From: Nostoc sp. CMAA1605
GTDB lineage: Bacteria; Cyanobacteriota; Cyanobacteriia; Cyanobacteriales; Nostocaceae
NCBI RefSeq assembly: GCF_021596505.1
Contig: NZ_PJIZ01000011.1
Location: 1 to 64,000, forward strand
Length of the DNA: 64,000 nucleotides
Reading direction: 5' to 3'
Of this stretch, positions 1-8,934 are shown piece after piece; the stretch's first letter is position 1, and every line of letters begins with the position of its first letter. A program made the position numbers and the translations under genes. Below the pieces are notes generated by a model. It made no database searches, was not told the origin of the DNA, and saw only the letters and a program-made list of their open reading frames with translations.

Positions 1-45
1 TGTAACAATAAATTTCATGCTTTTGCATCCGAATAACGTCTTAAC

Positions 46-186
46 TAAGTAGAACGGTGTAAATAATTAAAGGTTTGTAGTAAGGACTTTAGTCCTTAAG
101 AGAGGACTAAAGTCCTTACTACAAACTAAATTCAGTTTTTTTTACATTACTTTACATAGTTTGGTTTTTTCAAGTCGTTCTACTTA
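46..186. mobile_element. MITE copy 1 (TIR AGTAGAACG, TA duplication)
   Basis: A 141-bp unit begins TAAGTAGAACG and ends CGTTCTACTTA, so it has terminal inverted repeats of at least 9 bp flanked by TA on both sides. The middle holds a long imperfect hairpin whose arms contain GTAGTAAGGACTTTAGTCCT and its complement. It codes for nothing. The right TA plus the last TIR base supplies the TAA stop of the adjacent minus-strand HTH gene. Related full copies lie at 30882-31041 and 34316-34456. TA duplication suggests mobilisation by an IS630/Tc1-type transposase (inference); MITEs of this size, such as Nezha, are known from Anabaena, but identity was not tested. Confidence 0.85.
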
Positions 187-495
187 TACACTCTGTTCAT
201 GTTCCAATGGAGTCACATAAATCACTACTCGCTGATTAAGAGCGTGAGCGATTTTTTGGAGCATTGACAGAGAGTGTCCCTCATAATCAGCATCTTCTAG
301 CCGTGCAATCACAGGCTGTTTTTTGCCAATAAGTTCAGCCAGTTGTTTCTGTGTTAACCCTGTTTTTGTTCTAGCTTCATAAATCAACTGTGCCACTTCT
401 GCATTGATTGAAGCTTCTGCTACCATTGCCTCAAGCTCAGGATCGCTGCTAGTCATTTGGTCAATGATTTTTATCGCATCGCTAGTCTTGGCCAT
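184..495 (-). CDS. XRE-type helix-turn-helix protein, HigA-like antitoxin without visible toxin
   Basis: A 103-residue protein with a Cro/C1-type HTH at about residues 42-96 (TKTGLTQKQLAELIGKKQ followed by a recognition-helix region). Its N-terminal ~40 residues resemble the leader of HigA-type antitoxins, which repress their own operon and neutralise an mRNA-cleaving toxin. The usual partner gene would lie just upstream on the same strand, but the next gene there is a Rieske oxygenase, so it appears solitary. Its TAA stop is formed by the end of a MITE, and there is no coding sequence downstream within the window. A stand-alone transcriptional regulator is equally possible. Confidence 0.75.
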   Translation of the reverse strand: MAKTSDAIKIIDQMTSSDPELEAMVAEASINAEVAQLIYEARTKTGLTQKQLAELIGKKQPVIARLEDADYEGHSLSMLQKIAHALNQRVVIYVTPLEHEQSV

Positions 496-538
496 TCTCT
501 TGCTCCTCTACGTAGGTGTGAACTTCAATGAAGAAACT

Positions 539-1624
539 CTAGTAATTAATTTCTGACTTTTCCACTTGATTTTTCATCAGTCTTTGAACACTGACTAAGG
601 CGCGATTTAATTCATAGTTGCGTCTTTCGGGATTTTGTAAGTAGGCTTGTTGTTCTTCTTCAATCATTTTTACGTCTTGAACAACTAAACCATCGAGTAG
701 TTTTTGGGCTGCACCAAATAGGCTATCTTTGACAAATCGCCGAAACCATACCGGTAGTTTATGTAATCGCCAAAAGGCGTTTAATGAAGTGAAGTGAATG
801 AGATAAGCCTTAGTTTGAGTTTCACTGATGGGACACAATAAGCAATAGATTTTAAAGTCCTTTCCTAGAGTAGACATCCAGTGGGGATAAATGTAACTCA
901 CATCTAGGGGTTCGGGATGTAAACGTCGGAGTGCAGGGAAAAATAGTTGGGAAATTGACCAGATTTTATCGATTTTGTAATAACTTTGGGCTTGGTAGTG
1001 CGCGTCTACTCTGTGATCATTTTCATCTATATCTTGGAGTGTAGCTTCCGCCCAAGCTTGTAAATCCTGATGTAAATGTCCGTGATACATATCCATCAGG
1101 TTTTCAATTAAATAGGAATAATGAGCTTGGCAATTAATAACGGAAACTGTAGCAATATAATTTAAATGCTCCCATTCTGGTAAACCCAGAGGTTCTACTT
1201 TTGGTTCTTCCTTACCGAGATATAACCAGATAAAACCGTCTTGTTCTTTGACTAAGTAGCGGCGGATAGTACAGTTAGGTAGCTTCTGATTAGCGGCGAG
1301 ATAGGGAACTGCTGCACATTCGCCTTGATGATTGAAACGCCAACCGTGATAAGCACACTCTAATTCATCGTTAATGACTTGTCCGTGACTAAGTTTAACT
1401 TGACGATGGGGACAACGGTCTTCTAGAGCGTGAACTTGTCCTTGACTGTCTCGATAAAGTGCGATCGCGTAATGCCAGATTGTAATGCCTAACGGTTTAC
1501 TTGTCACCTCATTACTACGTGCAACCACATACCAATGATTCGGGTTAATTCCCAACTGACGCACATCACGAGTTTGCACAATTTCAGACAGAGAGGACAT
1601 AGCTTTATACATCCTTAGCGGCAT
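539..1624 (-). CDS. Rieske [2Fe-2S] non-haem iron oxygenase, PaO/Lls1-like
   Basis: A 361-residue protein with an N-terminal Rieske domain: Cys71-x-His73 (CPHR) and Cys90-x2-His93 (CAYHGW) bind the [2Fe-2S] cluster. A catalytic domain carries the mononuclear iron motif around residues 174-185 (ENLMDMYHGHLH), with Asp178, His181 and His185 as likely ligands. This is the architecture of pheophorbide a oxygenase, Tic55 and chlorophyll(ide) a oxygenase relatives, many of which act on tetrapyrroles in cyanobacteria; the substrate cannot be read from the sequence. It lacks the C-terminal membrane segment and CxxC seen in plant PaO. The first Met (MPLRMYK) is used; an internal start at MSSLSEI is possible. 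Confidence 0.85.
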   Translation of the reverse strand: MPLRMYKAMSSLSEIVQTRDVRQLGINPNHWYVVARSNEVTSKPLGITIWHYAIALYRDSQGQVHALEDRCPHRQVKLSHGQVINDELECAYHGWRFNHQGECAAVPYLAANQKLPNCTIRRYLVKEQDGFIWLYLGKEEPKVEPLGLPEWEHLNYIATVSVINCQAHYSYLIENLMDMYHGHLHQDLQAWAEATLQDIDENDHRVDAHYQAQSYYKIDKIWSISQLFFPALRRLHPEPLDVSYIYPHWMSTLGKDFKIYCLLCPISETQTKAYLIHFTSLNAFWRLHKLPVWFRRFVKDSLFGAAQKLLDGLVVQDVKMIEEEQQAYLQNPERRNYELNRALVSVQRLMKNQVEKSEINY

Positions 1625-1986
1625 GAAAATTAAAAATAGCTACACTGATTACTGAGTACAGGTGCAGCAAGAGATATATTACAAGCAATTCTTCTAAAAA
1701 TAAATGTAACCTTTCTTACTTCTGGAAAAAATAGGGGTGTAGGGGTGTAGGGGTGTAGGGGTGTAAGGGTATGAGGGTGTAAGGGTGCAGAGGAGAAAAA
1801 ATCACTCAAAACTCACAACTCACAACTCAGCACTCAGCACTCAGCACTCACAACTCACAACTCAGCACTCACAACTCAGCACTCACAACTCACCACTCAC
1901 AACTCAGACTCTCCCTTGAGGAACTCAACCGAATTTGACTCACAGGCTATAAAGTATGTAGTGAGTATATTGAGAGAAAAATCTGT
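1625..1986. repeat. Intergenic tandem repeats: GGGGTGTA units and ACTCACA/ACTCAGC heptamers
   Basis: About 360 bases between divergent genes. At 1733-1790 an 8-mer (GGGTGTAG) is repeated about seven times. At about 1805-1910 a run of heptamers (ACTCACA, ACTCAGC, ACTCACC) follows. These are the short tandemly repeated repetitive sequences typical of filamentous cyanobacteria. The last ~70 bases before 1987 are unique and should hold the promoter of the YbjN-type gene. Confidence 0.85.
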
Positions 1987-2463
1987 ATGACAAGCTACCA
2001 AGAAACTCTAACTAGCAAAGATTCTCTAGAAGAACTAGTAGAAACAAGCAGTATTAACCATGTAGAAGTGATTGAAAATGTCATTGATACCTTAGAACAA
2101 GATGATTCTGCGATGGTGAGTCACCCCGCAGGAGGTGGTTATCTGTGGAAATTTAAATACGGGAGTGTGGAAGTATTCGTTCAACTCACCGGAACAACTG
2201 ATGAAGACACAATCACAGTTTGGGCTGCAATTCTTCAACTACCGGCTAAAGATGAACCTAAGTTAATGCGTCAACTGTTGGAAATGAACTGTTCTAGCAC
2301 CTTTGAAGCGCGGTTTGGGATTGTGGATAATCGAGTAGTAGTCCTTTCTACACGCACATTAGCCGAGTTATCACCAGGGGAAGTATCGAGACTAATTACA
2401 ATTGTGGCAACGATCGCAGATAACAATGACGAAGCCTTACAATCTAAATTTGGTGCAGCTTAG
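1987..2463 (+). CDS. YbjN-domain protein
   Basis: A 158-residue soluble protein without signal peptide. Residues ~20-150 fit the YbjN/CesT-like sensory-chaperone fold: an N-terminal helix, a WKFKYGSVEVFVQL strand pair, the central RQLLEMNCSSTFEARFGI segment and a VVLSTRTLAELSPGEVSRLI segment. Proteins of this family are common in cyanobacteria and have no settled biochemical role; some behave like type III secretion chaperones or stress-response factors. It lies 17 bases upstream of the lipoate ligase gene on the same strand and is probably co-transcribed with it. Confidence 0.75.
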   Translation: MTSYQETLTSKDSLEELVETSSINHVEVIENVIDTLEQDDSAMVSHPAGGGYLWKFKYGSVEVFVQLTGTTDEDTITVWAAILQLPAKDEPKLMRQLLEMNCSSTFEARFGIVDNRVVVLSTRTLAELSPGEVSRLITIVATIADNNDEALQSKFGAA

Positions 2464-2480
2464 ATAGTTCACAATTTTCA

Positions 2481-3215
2481 ATGAGTAACAAGCAGGTTTG
2501 GCGACTGATTCCGTTTCTAGAAGCTTCTGGTAGTGTGCAGATGGCTATTGACCGATGGTTATTACAACAGCACCTATTAGGAAATTGTCCTGCAACTCTA
2601 CGATTTTACACTTGGTCGCCACCCGCTATTTCCCTTGGTTATCATCAAAAAACCTATCCCCAACATTGGGAAAATCTCACTTGGAAAGGTCAAACATTAG
2701 ATTTAGTGCGTCGTCCTACAGGTGGGAGGGCAGTTTTACACCAAGGAGATTTAACTTATACTGTTGTTACCTCTGGATTAGCGGGGAATCGTCTAGAGAA
2801 TTATCAACAGATTTGTGAATTTTTAATTCAAGGATGGAGAGCGATCGGCGTTCAGTTAGATTATGGTACAGCCGGACGCGGTTACATTCATAATCCCAAT
2901 TGCTTCGGAACGGCGACAGGTGCGGATTTAGTCTTAGCAGATGGTGCGAAATTAATTGGTAGCGCGCAATTAAGAAAAAGTGGCGCGATTTTGCAGCATG
3001 GTTCGATGCGTTTGCAACCAGATGCAGAATTATTTACTCAAGTATTTGGTGGGGAGTCTTTTCAACCAGTACATTTACCGCCAAACTTGAGTGTAGATCA
3101 GATTATGACAGCTTTAATTGCTGCGGCTAGAGATGTTTTTGATATAGAGATTAAAACTCAACCCCTTTGTCTCTCTGAGTGGGACGAAATTTCAAGTTCG
3201 CAGTCAGGACTTTAG
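2481..3215 (+). CDS. lplA: Lipoate-protein ligase A-type (BPL/LPL family)
   Basis: A 244-residue member of the biotin/lipoate ligase family. The substrate-binding motif VRRPTGGRAVLHQGDLTYT is at about residues 75-93, and the later GSAQLRKSGAILQHGS motif contains the conserved lysine. Such enzymes attach lipoate or octanoate to E2 and GCV-H proteins; whether this is a ligase or an octanoyltransferase of the LipM type cannot be settled here. The last residues (QSGL) and the TAG stop fall inside a degenerate copy of the dispersed AGGACTTTAGTCCT repeat, so the C-terminus has been rewritten by that element. Confidence 0.8.
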   Translation: MSNKQVWRLIPFLEASGSVQMAIDRWLLQQHLLGNCPATLRFYTWSPPAISLGYHQKTYPQHWENLTWKGQTLDLVRRPTGGRAVLHQGDLTYTVVTSGLAGNRLENYQQICEFLIQGWRAIGVQLDYGTAGRGYIHNPNCFGTATGADLVLADGAKLIGSAQLRKSGAILQHGSMRLQPDAELFTQVFGGESFQPVHLPPNLSVDQIMTALIAAARDVFDIEIKTQPLCLSEWDEISSSQSGL

Positions 3216-3298
3216 TCCTGTTTTTGCTGGTGTAAATAGCATCATTTTGGTGGAATTGTCCCTAGAGAAATGAGGACTAAAGTCCTCACTACAAACGA
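3205..3298. repeat. Degenerate core of the dispersed AGGACTTTAGTCCT hairpin repeat
   Basis: Two inverted arms (AGGACTTTAGTCCT near 3206 and AGGACTAAAGTCCTCACT near 3273) bracket ~55 unrelated bases. They match the interior of the MITE at 46-186 but the AGTAGAACG termini are missing. The repeat occupies the space between convergent genes and supplies the stop codons of both the lipoate ligase (3213-3215) and the HD protein (3289-3291). Confidence 0.75.
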
Positions 3299-3888
3299 GA
3301 TTCTTGCAAATAACCAGACGCTACGCAATCATCAATCAATTGCAAGACAAAAGGCCAGAGTTCCGGCGCACCAGTTTCTACAGGTGCTACTCGCTTCATT
3401 ACCTGATCTCGTCTAATTCCGTGAATACGCCAAGTTCCACCCTGGGTTTGTTGATTATGCAGTATAGGCTGGATGCGGTCTAATGCTGCGGCAAATTTAG
3501 CTGTGGGAGTTTCACACAATTCAAACTCATGCCACAATTGATGAAATTCTTTTCCCTGTTCTGGTGGTAACATCCCAAATAAACGTAATGCGGCTTGCGC
3601 TTCCTTCTCGGCTTTACCCTCATTACCCTGCACATCGTAACAGAAGGTATCCCCTGCATCAATTTCTACTAAATCGTGAATCAATACCATCTTGATAGCA
3701 CAGAGAATATCAACCCCTTGTGGAGCATATTCTGCCAAAGTAAATGCCATGATTGCCAAATGCCAAGAATGTTCCGCGCTGTTTTCTTGACGCGAACCGT
3801 CTGTCAGCAAAGTTTGGCGCAGTATTAACTTGAGGCGGTCAATTTCAATGATGAATTGGATTTGTTGAGTCAGGCGGTTGATAGACAC
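3289..3888 (-). CDS. HD-domain phosphohydrolase, HDDC2/YfbR-like
   Basis: A 199-residue protein with the HD metal-binding pattern: the first His in ENSAEHSWHLA (about residues 37-47), the HD pair in VLIHDLVEIDAGD (about 69-81), and a distal Asp in ALDRIQP. This matches the 5'-deoxynucleotidase / HDDC2 branch, which removes phosphate from (deoxy)nucleoside monophosphates. Substrate specificity is inferred from the family only. It is convergent with the lipoate ligase gene; the shared intergenic repeat provides its stop. Confidence 0.8.
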   Translation of the reverse strand: MSINRLTQQIQFIIEIDRLKLILRQTLLTDGSRQENSAEHSWHLAIMAFTLAEYAPQGVDILCAIKMVLIHDLVEIDAGDTFCYDVQGNEGKAEKEAQAALRLFGMLPPEQGKEFHQLWHEFELCETPTAKFAAALDRIQPILHNQQTQGGTWRIHGIRRDQVMKRVAPVETGAPELWPFVLQLIDDCVASGYLQESRL

Positions 3889-4063
3889 GGGGATTTTACA
3901 AGAATCACTTTAATCAGCTTAACGGTTTTGCTAGTTTTATTTCTACTTGTGACCTAATTGAGTTTGATTATTTTTATGTAAAAGCTTCTTCTTTTAGCTA
4001 ATAATACTATCAGTCCTAAATCTATTTTGACTGGCGATAATTGTATATTTAGCAGTTAAATCA

Positions 4064-4139
4064 TCACCACCAACTTACACTGATAAACACTAATAAAGTG
4101 GACTAATTATCAACGTTTATCAGTGTAGGTTGGCGGTGA
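4064..4139. repeat. 76-bp inverted repeat with 25-bp arms
   Basis: The arms at 4064-4088 and 4115-4139 are complementary at 23 of 25 positions (core ACACTGATAAAC / GTTTATCAGTGT), separated by 26 bases. It lies just downstream of the minus-strand site-2 protease gene and upstream of the HD gene, so it may end protease transcripts or be a small non-autonomous mobile element. No T-run follows directly. Confidence 0.7.
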
Positions 4140-4159
4140 AAAATCCTCTCGCATCTAAA

Positions 4160-5353
4160 TTAAAGCGTAGACTTTGCAATTACTCCTAACTGTAACCCAG
4201 GCGGATAATTACCATCTTGTTTGATGCGCTTAATCTCACCCTCACTAATCTGCAAACCTAACTTTTCTGCTAAAGTCTGGACAATATCTCCCCTGTCAAT
4301 TACTCCCCCCACAGCACCCGCAGGTGTGAGGACAGTAACACGAGCTAATTTCTCAGTTTCTAACTTAGTAATCACCTCAGCAATGGAAGTTGACTCCGTA
4401 ACTGTGGGTATTTCCGTTAGAGGATGGACAATACTATGTAGAGTTTGAGTTTCCCATTCACTTCTTTCTACTAAGCGTAAATCCTCAATGGCGACCATTC
4501 CCCGGTAACGTCCATCAGAGGCTGCAAAATAAACTTCGGATGCGTTGGTTTCCAATAAATACGCGTCAGCAAAGGAACGTAGAGTCTGATCAGCGTCTAT
4601 GACACGGAAATCACGAGTCATCGCATCGGCGGCTGTCACTTTCAGCAAGGTTTCCTGTAATGTGGTCATCCGGTCATAGGTGTTGGCGTTACGCACGGCA
4701 AACCAACCTAATAACGCAATCCATAAACCAGTGACTAACTCTCTAGTCAAGAAATCTACCACAAAACCCAAGGCGATCGCACCATAACCTAAAATCTGTC
4801 CCGCCTTAGCCGCCCAATGTACGGCTTGAAAGCGATTCCCAGTAATTTGCCACAGTGCAGCTTTTAATACTTGACCACCATCTAAGGGTAATCCTGGAAT
4901 TAAGTTAAATAGGGCGACGACTAAGTTAATTCTCGCCAAGTCACCCACCATCATGCTGATTGGGCTAGTATCTGGGACAACATGACCACCTAATCTGAGA
5001 AGAAAAAACAACCCAATACTCACCAAAGGCCCCGCAATCGCTACCTGAAAGGCTTTTCCTGGGGTTTTCGATTCTTCTTCAATCGCCGCAATGCCCCCAA
5101 ACATAAATAGGGTAATAGAATTAACTTTAATGCCTTGCGATCGCGCTGCTAAACTATGGCCTAATTCGTGCATTAACACGGAAGCAAATAACAGCAGTGC
5201 CATAATAATTCCCGCACTCCAAGCTGTCACAGTTCCTAATTCTTGATAAGCTACACCAAAATTCAGCGTTGCCAAACCCAAGATGACAAACCACAAGGGG
5301 TCTAAAAATAGGGGAATGCCAAATAAAGACCCAATTTTCCAATTTGTTTGCAT
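4160..5353 (-). CDS. Site-2 protease family (M50) membrane metalloprotease with CBS pair
   Basis: A 397-residue polytopic membrane protein. The zinc motif HELGHSLAAR is at about residues 63-72, and the third ligand motif NLIPGLPLDGGQ at about 151-162. Some six hydrophobic segments fill residues 1-220. The C-terminal half (~240-370) carries two CBS-domain repeats, which bind adenine nucleotides in related proteins and may gate activity. Relatives cleave membrane-anchored regulators such as anti-sigma factors (family knowledge); the substrate here is unknown. The start at MQTNWKIGSLFG is standard for this subfamily. Confidence 0.9.
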   Translation of the reverse strand: MQTNWKIGSLFGIPLFLDPLWFVILGLATLNFGVAYQELGTVTAWSAGIIMALLLFASVLMHELGHSLAARSQGIKVNSITLFMFGGIAAIEEESKTPGKAFQVAIAGPLVSIGLFFLLRLGGHVVPDTSPISMMVGDLARINLVVALFNLIPGLPLDGGQVLKAALWQITGNRFQAVHWAAKAGQILGYGAIALGFVVDFLTRELVTGLWIALLGWFAVRNANTYDRMTTLQETLLKVTAADAMTRDFRVIDADQTLRSFADAYLLETNASEVYFAASDGRYRGMVAIEDLRLVERSEWETQTLHSIVHPLTEIPTVTESTSIAEVITKLETEKLARVTVLTPAGAVGGVIDRGDIVQTLAEKLGLQISEGEIKRIKQDGNYPPGLQLGVIAKSTL

Positions 5354-5660
5354 TAGATTATCCTGAAACTAGATATTTTCAGCAGACATACCACCGATGG
5401 TATGAGGTGTTTTAGATATAAATTTGTTATTTTGACGGGGAGACATGACAAAATCTTGCTTTATCCCCAATTCTAGAATAGACAATCAGGCTGACTTGAG
5501 CAGTGAAAAAATAGAAAAATACAAATTTTATGCCGAGTTAGTAGTGGTGCGATCGCCAAAGGCAGGGCGTAGTCTATCGCTTTTCTTGATATAATTCTTA
5601 CTCAGTTCTATATTGGGTATTAATAATTTAATCAGACCAAAAGTATAAAAAAGCTGAGAC
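5354..5660. other. Intergenic stretch, protease promoter side
   Basis: About 300 bases of AT-rich sequence between the psaK terminator and the protease start. It contains a HIP1-bearing dispersed motif (GCGATCGCCAAAGGCAGGGC near 5551) and no convincing open frame. The protease promoter should lie in the part next to 5353. Confidence 0.5.
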
Positions 5661-5691
5661 AAGAAAAAGGGAAATAAGAAATCTTTTTCCC
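5661..5691 (-). terminator. Candidate rho-independent terminator of psaK
   Basis: Read on the minus strand, the stem GGGAAA / TTTCCC (5669-5691) is followed by a T-rich tail (TTTTTCTT). It lies 25 bases downstream of the 92-residue psaK gene. Confidence 0.55.
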
Positions 5692-5715
5692 CTCTCGCCT
5701 AATTCATGAAAAGTT

Positions 5716-5994
5716 TCAAAGAATACCCAAATTTGTTAAGCCCAAAACAGCAGCTACGCCAATAATATGACCAAAACTCATAGCTGCTAAAAATGTCGCC
5801 ACACTAGGATTATTAAATAAAGCAGGGAAAGGTAAAGGCATTTTAGGGCCGACATGGGGATACCAAACTGACCAACCAGCAATTAAAAGCACTAATAAAC
5901 AACTACCAATAATAATCGGTGTTCCTGCCCAATTCCAGCTTGTACCAGTGTTAGGAACAGTTACTTGAACTGCTAACAGCATTAATGGAAACAT
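5716..5994 (-). CDS. psaK: Photosystem I subunit PsaK (copy A)
   Basis: A 92-residue protein with two transmembrane helices (about 27-45 and 66-90) joined by a stromal loop, ending in the PsaK signature [16 protein letters not shown]. PsaK sits at the rim of the PSI core, binds chlorophyll and mediates association of antenna or phycobilisome energy transfer. The adjacent minus-strand gene at 6246 is a divergent paralogue (shared FGH-IG-VLGLTN ending), so two psaK genes lie in tandem about 250 bases apart, each with room for its own promoter. Confidence 0.9.
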   Translation of the reverse strand: MFPLMLLAVQVTVPNTGTSWNWAGTPIIIGSCLLVLLIAGWSVWYPHVGPKMPLPFPALFNNPSVATFLAAMSFGHIIGVAAVLGLTNLGIL

Positions 5995-6245
5995 AGTTCT
6001 TTCTCCTGCATGAGTACAATTTATTGAGGCTATGAGTTAATCACCCAGTTAATACTCCACTAACAGAAGTTGTAGAATCCTCTCTCAAGAGAAAGGTTTA
6101 ACTATCTCTCTTCAGTTGAGTTGGTAACGCCGAAATGGACTGTACTCTTATCTCAAGTCTCATGGTTGGAGAAAGAACATTAATTAGTCAGAAAAGTTTG
6201 GGAATCAGTAATACGTCAGATACAACGTACAACTAATATCATCAA

Positions 6246-6500
6246 CTATAGACGACCAATATTAGTCAATCCTAAGACGATACCAATACCGATCACATGA
6301 CCAAAAGCCATAGCACCAAGAAACGCAGGGACACTCAGAGGTAGCCCAGGTAATTTGAGGCCGACTTGGGGTTTTTCAATTCTGAGAGTTAACAAAAGAG
6401 CTACTACACTGCTAGCACTGATGATAATAGCTACAGTTGGACTCCATTCAGGTGTGACTGGTACAGATGTAGCAGCTGCCAATAGATTTGGTGTAATCAA
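6246..6500 (-). CDS. psaK: Photosystem I subunit PsaK (copy B)
   Basis: An 84-residue PsaK with the conserved C-terminal helix ending GHVIGIGIVLGLTNIGRL, a first helix at about 22-40 and a short loop (RIEKPQVGLKLPG). It is clearly diverged from the neighbouring copy in its N-terminus and loop. In cyanobacteria with several PsaK isoforms one is commonly constitutive and another induced by high light (established for Synechocystis); which is which here cannot be told. Its promoter must share 6501-6612 with the divergent trpF gene. Confidence 0.9.
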   Translation of the reverse strand: MITPNLLAAATSVPVTPEWSPTVAIIISASSVVALLLTLRIEKPQVGLKLPGLPLSVPAFLGAMAFGHVIGIGIVLGLTNIGRL

Positions 6501-6612
6501 GCTTTTGTCTCCTAAATATAAAGGTCAAATTTAATGTAGACCTAGAAAATTATAGAGTTAGTTAGGACATCACCGAAATTCGGTTTTACAGTTTGCTGTA
6601 TTTAAATTTTCT

Positions 6613-7266
6613 ATGCGTGTAAAAATCTGCGGTATTACTCAACCACAACAGTCAGTAGCGATCGCTTCTTTAGGTGCAACTGCACTAGGATTTATTTGTG
6701 TACCTACTTCGCCCCGCTATGTCACCATCTCCCAAATTCAGGCGGCAGTGGCAGATTTACCCCAAAATGTTGACAAAATCGGCGTTTTCGCTAATGCCAG
6801 TCTGAGTGAAATCAATCAGATTGTCTCTAGTTCTGGTTTAACTGGCGTACAGTTACATGGAGACGAACCCCCAGAATTTTGTGCTGAGTTGCGTCAGGCT
6901 TTGCCTAACGTGGAAATTATTAAAGCCATGAGAATCCGTAACGTTGAGCATTTAGCGCAAGCAACTATTTACACGCCATACATAGATACTTTATTACTAG
7001 ATGCCTATCACCCCCAGCAATTAGGCGGCACAGGTAAAACCATAGATTGGCAGATATTGCAACAATTTCGCCCTAGTCGTCCTTGGTTGCTAGCCGGAGG
7101 ACTGACACCAGATAACATTCAAGAAGCCTTGAGTCAGGTTAATCCTGATGGCATTGATTTATCTAGCGGTGTAGAAATTAAACCAGGGGATAAAGATTTA
7201 AATAAAGTCGCCTTACTGTTTCAGAAATTGGGGACTGGGGATTGGGGAATAGGGAATAGGGAATAG
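6613..7266 (+). CDS. trpF: Phosphoribosylanthranilate isomerase
   Basis: This is the third enzyme of tryptophan synthesis, converting N-(5-phosphoribosyl)anthranilate to CdRP in a TIM barrel. The N-terminal KICGIT motif holds the catalytic Cys (residue 5), and [19 protein letters not shown] carries the catalytic Asp and phosphate-binding loop; the second phosphate loop is [10 protein letters not shown] and GIDLSSGVE. The normal fold ends near LFQKLG. The final ~11 residues ([11 protein letters not shown]) are encoded by the GGGGATT/GGGAATA tandem repeat that follows, so the original stop was lost or overrun by the repeat. Confidence 0.95.
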   Translation: MRVKICGITQPQQSVAIASLGATALGFICVPTSPRYVTISQIQAAVADLPQNVDKIGVFANASLSEINQIVSSSGLTGVQLHGDEPPEFCAELRQALPNVEIIKAMRIRNVEHLAQATIYTPYIDTLLLDAYHPQQLGGTGKTIDWQILQQFRPSRPWLLAGGLTPDNIQEALSQVNPDGIDLSSGVEIKPGDKDLNKVALLFQKLGTGDWGIGNRE

Positions 7267-7360
7267 GGAATAGGGAATTGGAACTGGGGATTGGGAGACA
7301 AGGAAGGTTTTACTTCAATGCCCCATACCCTATGCCCCATGCCCCATTCCCCATGCCCTA
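7240..7360. repeat. GGGAATA / GGGGATT and CCCATGCC repeat tract
   Basis: Short tandem units fill the space between convergent trpF and folE. The first part lies inside the trpF reading frame. Confidence 0.8.
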
Positions 7361-8065
7361 AAAGAATGCTGCTTGATGACGAATCAAGTTAAAGAATTCT
7401 TCGCGGGTTTTTTGGTCTTCTTGGAATACACCGATCATTGCACTAGTTACAGTCCAAGAGCCGGGTTTCTGCACACCCCGCATTACCATGCACATATGGC
7501 TGGCTTCCATGACTACTGCTACTCCTTGGGGTTCTAAGATGGTTTGAACCGCTTCGGCAATTTGGCGAGTCAGTCTTTCTTGCACTTGCAAACGACGGGA
7601 ATACATCTCGACAATTCGGGCTAGTTTACTTAATCCCACAACTTTTTGATTAGGGATATAAGCAACGTGCGCTCTACCCATAAAGGGCAACATATGATGT
7701 TCACAGAGGCTAAAAAAGTTAATGTCCCGAACTAGTACCATCTCGTTGTGTCCCTCGTCAAAGACTGCGCCATTGAGGAGTTCTTCTAAGGACTGGTTGT
7801 AGCCACTGGTTAAAAACCGCATTGCCTCGGCTACCCGCTTGGGTGTCTTTAATAAACCTTCCCGTTCTGGATCTTCACCCACGCCTACTAATATGGATCT
7901 GACTGCATCCATCATTTGTTCCATGTGTTCTTCTGAGGGTGGATGCAAATCTGGCTGTCTGCCGTTGTGGGTGTTGCGGTCTGGTCGGGTGTTGATGGCT
8001 TCTGCCAAGTCGGGAATTAGAGGCGATTGTGAGCGATTAGAACCGTTGGAACTAGCAATAGTCAT
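7358..8065 (-). CDS. folE: GTP cyclohydrolase I
   Basis: A 235-residue enzyme that opens GTP to dihydroneopterin triphosphate, the first step of folate and pterin synthesis. The zinc site is visible as [10 protein letters not shown] (Cys and His) and the downstream SHMCMVMRG (Cys); the substrate motif [23 protein letters not shown] is intact. The N-terminal ~45 residues (Ser/Asn/Arg rich) are a variable extension common in cyanobacterial FolE. It stands alone between trpF (convergent) and the SDR gene. Confidence 0.95.
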   Translation of the reverse strand: MTIASSNGSNRSQSPLIPDLAEAINTRPDRNTHNGRQPDLHPPSEEHMEQMMDAVRSILVGVGEDPEREGLLKTPKRVAEAMRFLTSGYNQSLEELLNGAVFDEGHNEMVLVRDINFFSLCEHHMLPFMGRAHVAYIPNQKVVGLSKLARIVEMYSRRLQVQERLTRQIAEAVQTILEPQGVAVVMEASHMCMVMRGVQKPGSWTVTSAMIGVFQEDQKTREEFFNLIRHQAAFF

Positions 8066-8166
8066 GATGTCAATACTTGGTTATGGTTGAATATGAGTCA
8101 TTAGTCATTAGTTATTGGTCATTTGCTATGGATGAAAAACAAATGAGCAGTAACACACAACTAAAT

Positions 8167-8892
8167 TTAGAGTGCGCCAGCACTGGGCATGAGAATCAAC
8201 TCGTCGATGACTGCTTGTGGTGGTAACAAGGCAGTGTGCAGAATTGACTCAGCCACAACTTCTGGGGTGAGCATTTGGGAGCGGTCGAAATCAGCATTAA
8301 CGGTTTCTGTATCCCAGATTTCGGTGTTGACAGAACCAGGACAAATGGTGGTGACACGAATCCCGTGGGCGCGTTCTTCTTGTGCTAGTGTTTGCGATAG
8401 AGCCAGTAAACCAAATTTACTGACACAATATGCACCCCAGTTAGGAAAGGTTTGTTTGGCGGCTATGGAGGCGATATTGATGATTGTCCCTGTACCTCGA
8501 ACTCGCATTCTTGGCAGAATTCCTTGAATGCACTGCAAGACGCTTGTTAGATTCAGGTCAATCACTTTTTGCCAATCTGCCAGGGGGGTTTCACTTAAGC
8601 TGGCTGTGTACCCCATCCCCGCATTGTTGACCAAAATATCTATGTCGCCAAAATCGAGGGCGATCGCCTCTATTTTTGCTTGTACTTGCGATACTTCTGC
8701 TAGGTCTAGGGCGTAGGCTTTGGCTATGACTCCAGATTCTGGCTTGGCTGCGGCTACAGCTTCCAATTTATCCAGAGAACGGCTGACTAAAGCCACATCT
8801 ATACCTGCTTTCATAAAAGCTAGTGCTGTCGCTTTGCCAATCCCACTGCTAGCTCCAGTAATTAAAGCGCGTCTTTTCTGCTCCAAAATCAT
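8167..8892 (-). CDS. Short-chain dehydrogenase/reductase, FabG-like
   Basis: A classical SDR: the NAD(P)-binding TGASSGIGKA at the N-terminus, the NNAG motif in the centre and the catalytic YCVSK (Tyr-x3-Lys), with a preceding Ser in NIASIAAKQ. The upstream in-frame Met (position 8934) would add 14 residues that do not fit the family, so the start MILEQKRRALITGA (8892) is chosen; it gives 241 residues. It lies downstream of accA, aar and ado on the same strand; this order (ado, aar, accA, SDR) is familiar in Nostoc-type genomes and suggests a fatty-acid-related role, which is inference. Confidence 0.8.
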   Translation of the reverse strand: MILEQKRRALITGASSGIGKATALAFMKAGIDVALVSRSLDKLEAVAAAKPESGVIAKAYALDLAEVSQVQAKIEAIALDFGDIDILVNNAGMGYTASLSETPLADWQKVIDLNLTSVLQCIQGILPRMRVRGTGTIINIASIAAKQTFPNWGAYCVSKFGLLALSQTLAQEERAHGIRVTTICPGSVNTEIWDTETVNADFDRSQMLTPEVVAESILHTALLPPQAVIDELILMPSAGAL

Positions 8893-8934
8893 GCTGTCTC
8901 CCAATTTTTTGGCAGTTTTGCCCGCCCTGTCCAT

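Noticed and set aside
184-495. HigBA toxin-antitoxin module
   Set aside because: Only the HTH half is present. The upstream neighbour is a Rieske oxygenase and no small toxin-like frame adjoins it.
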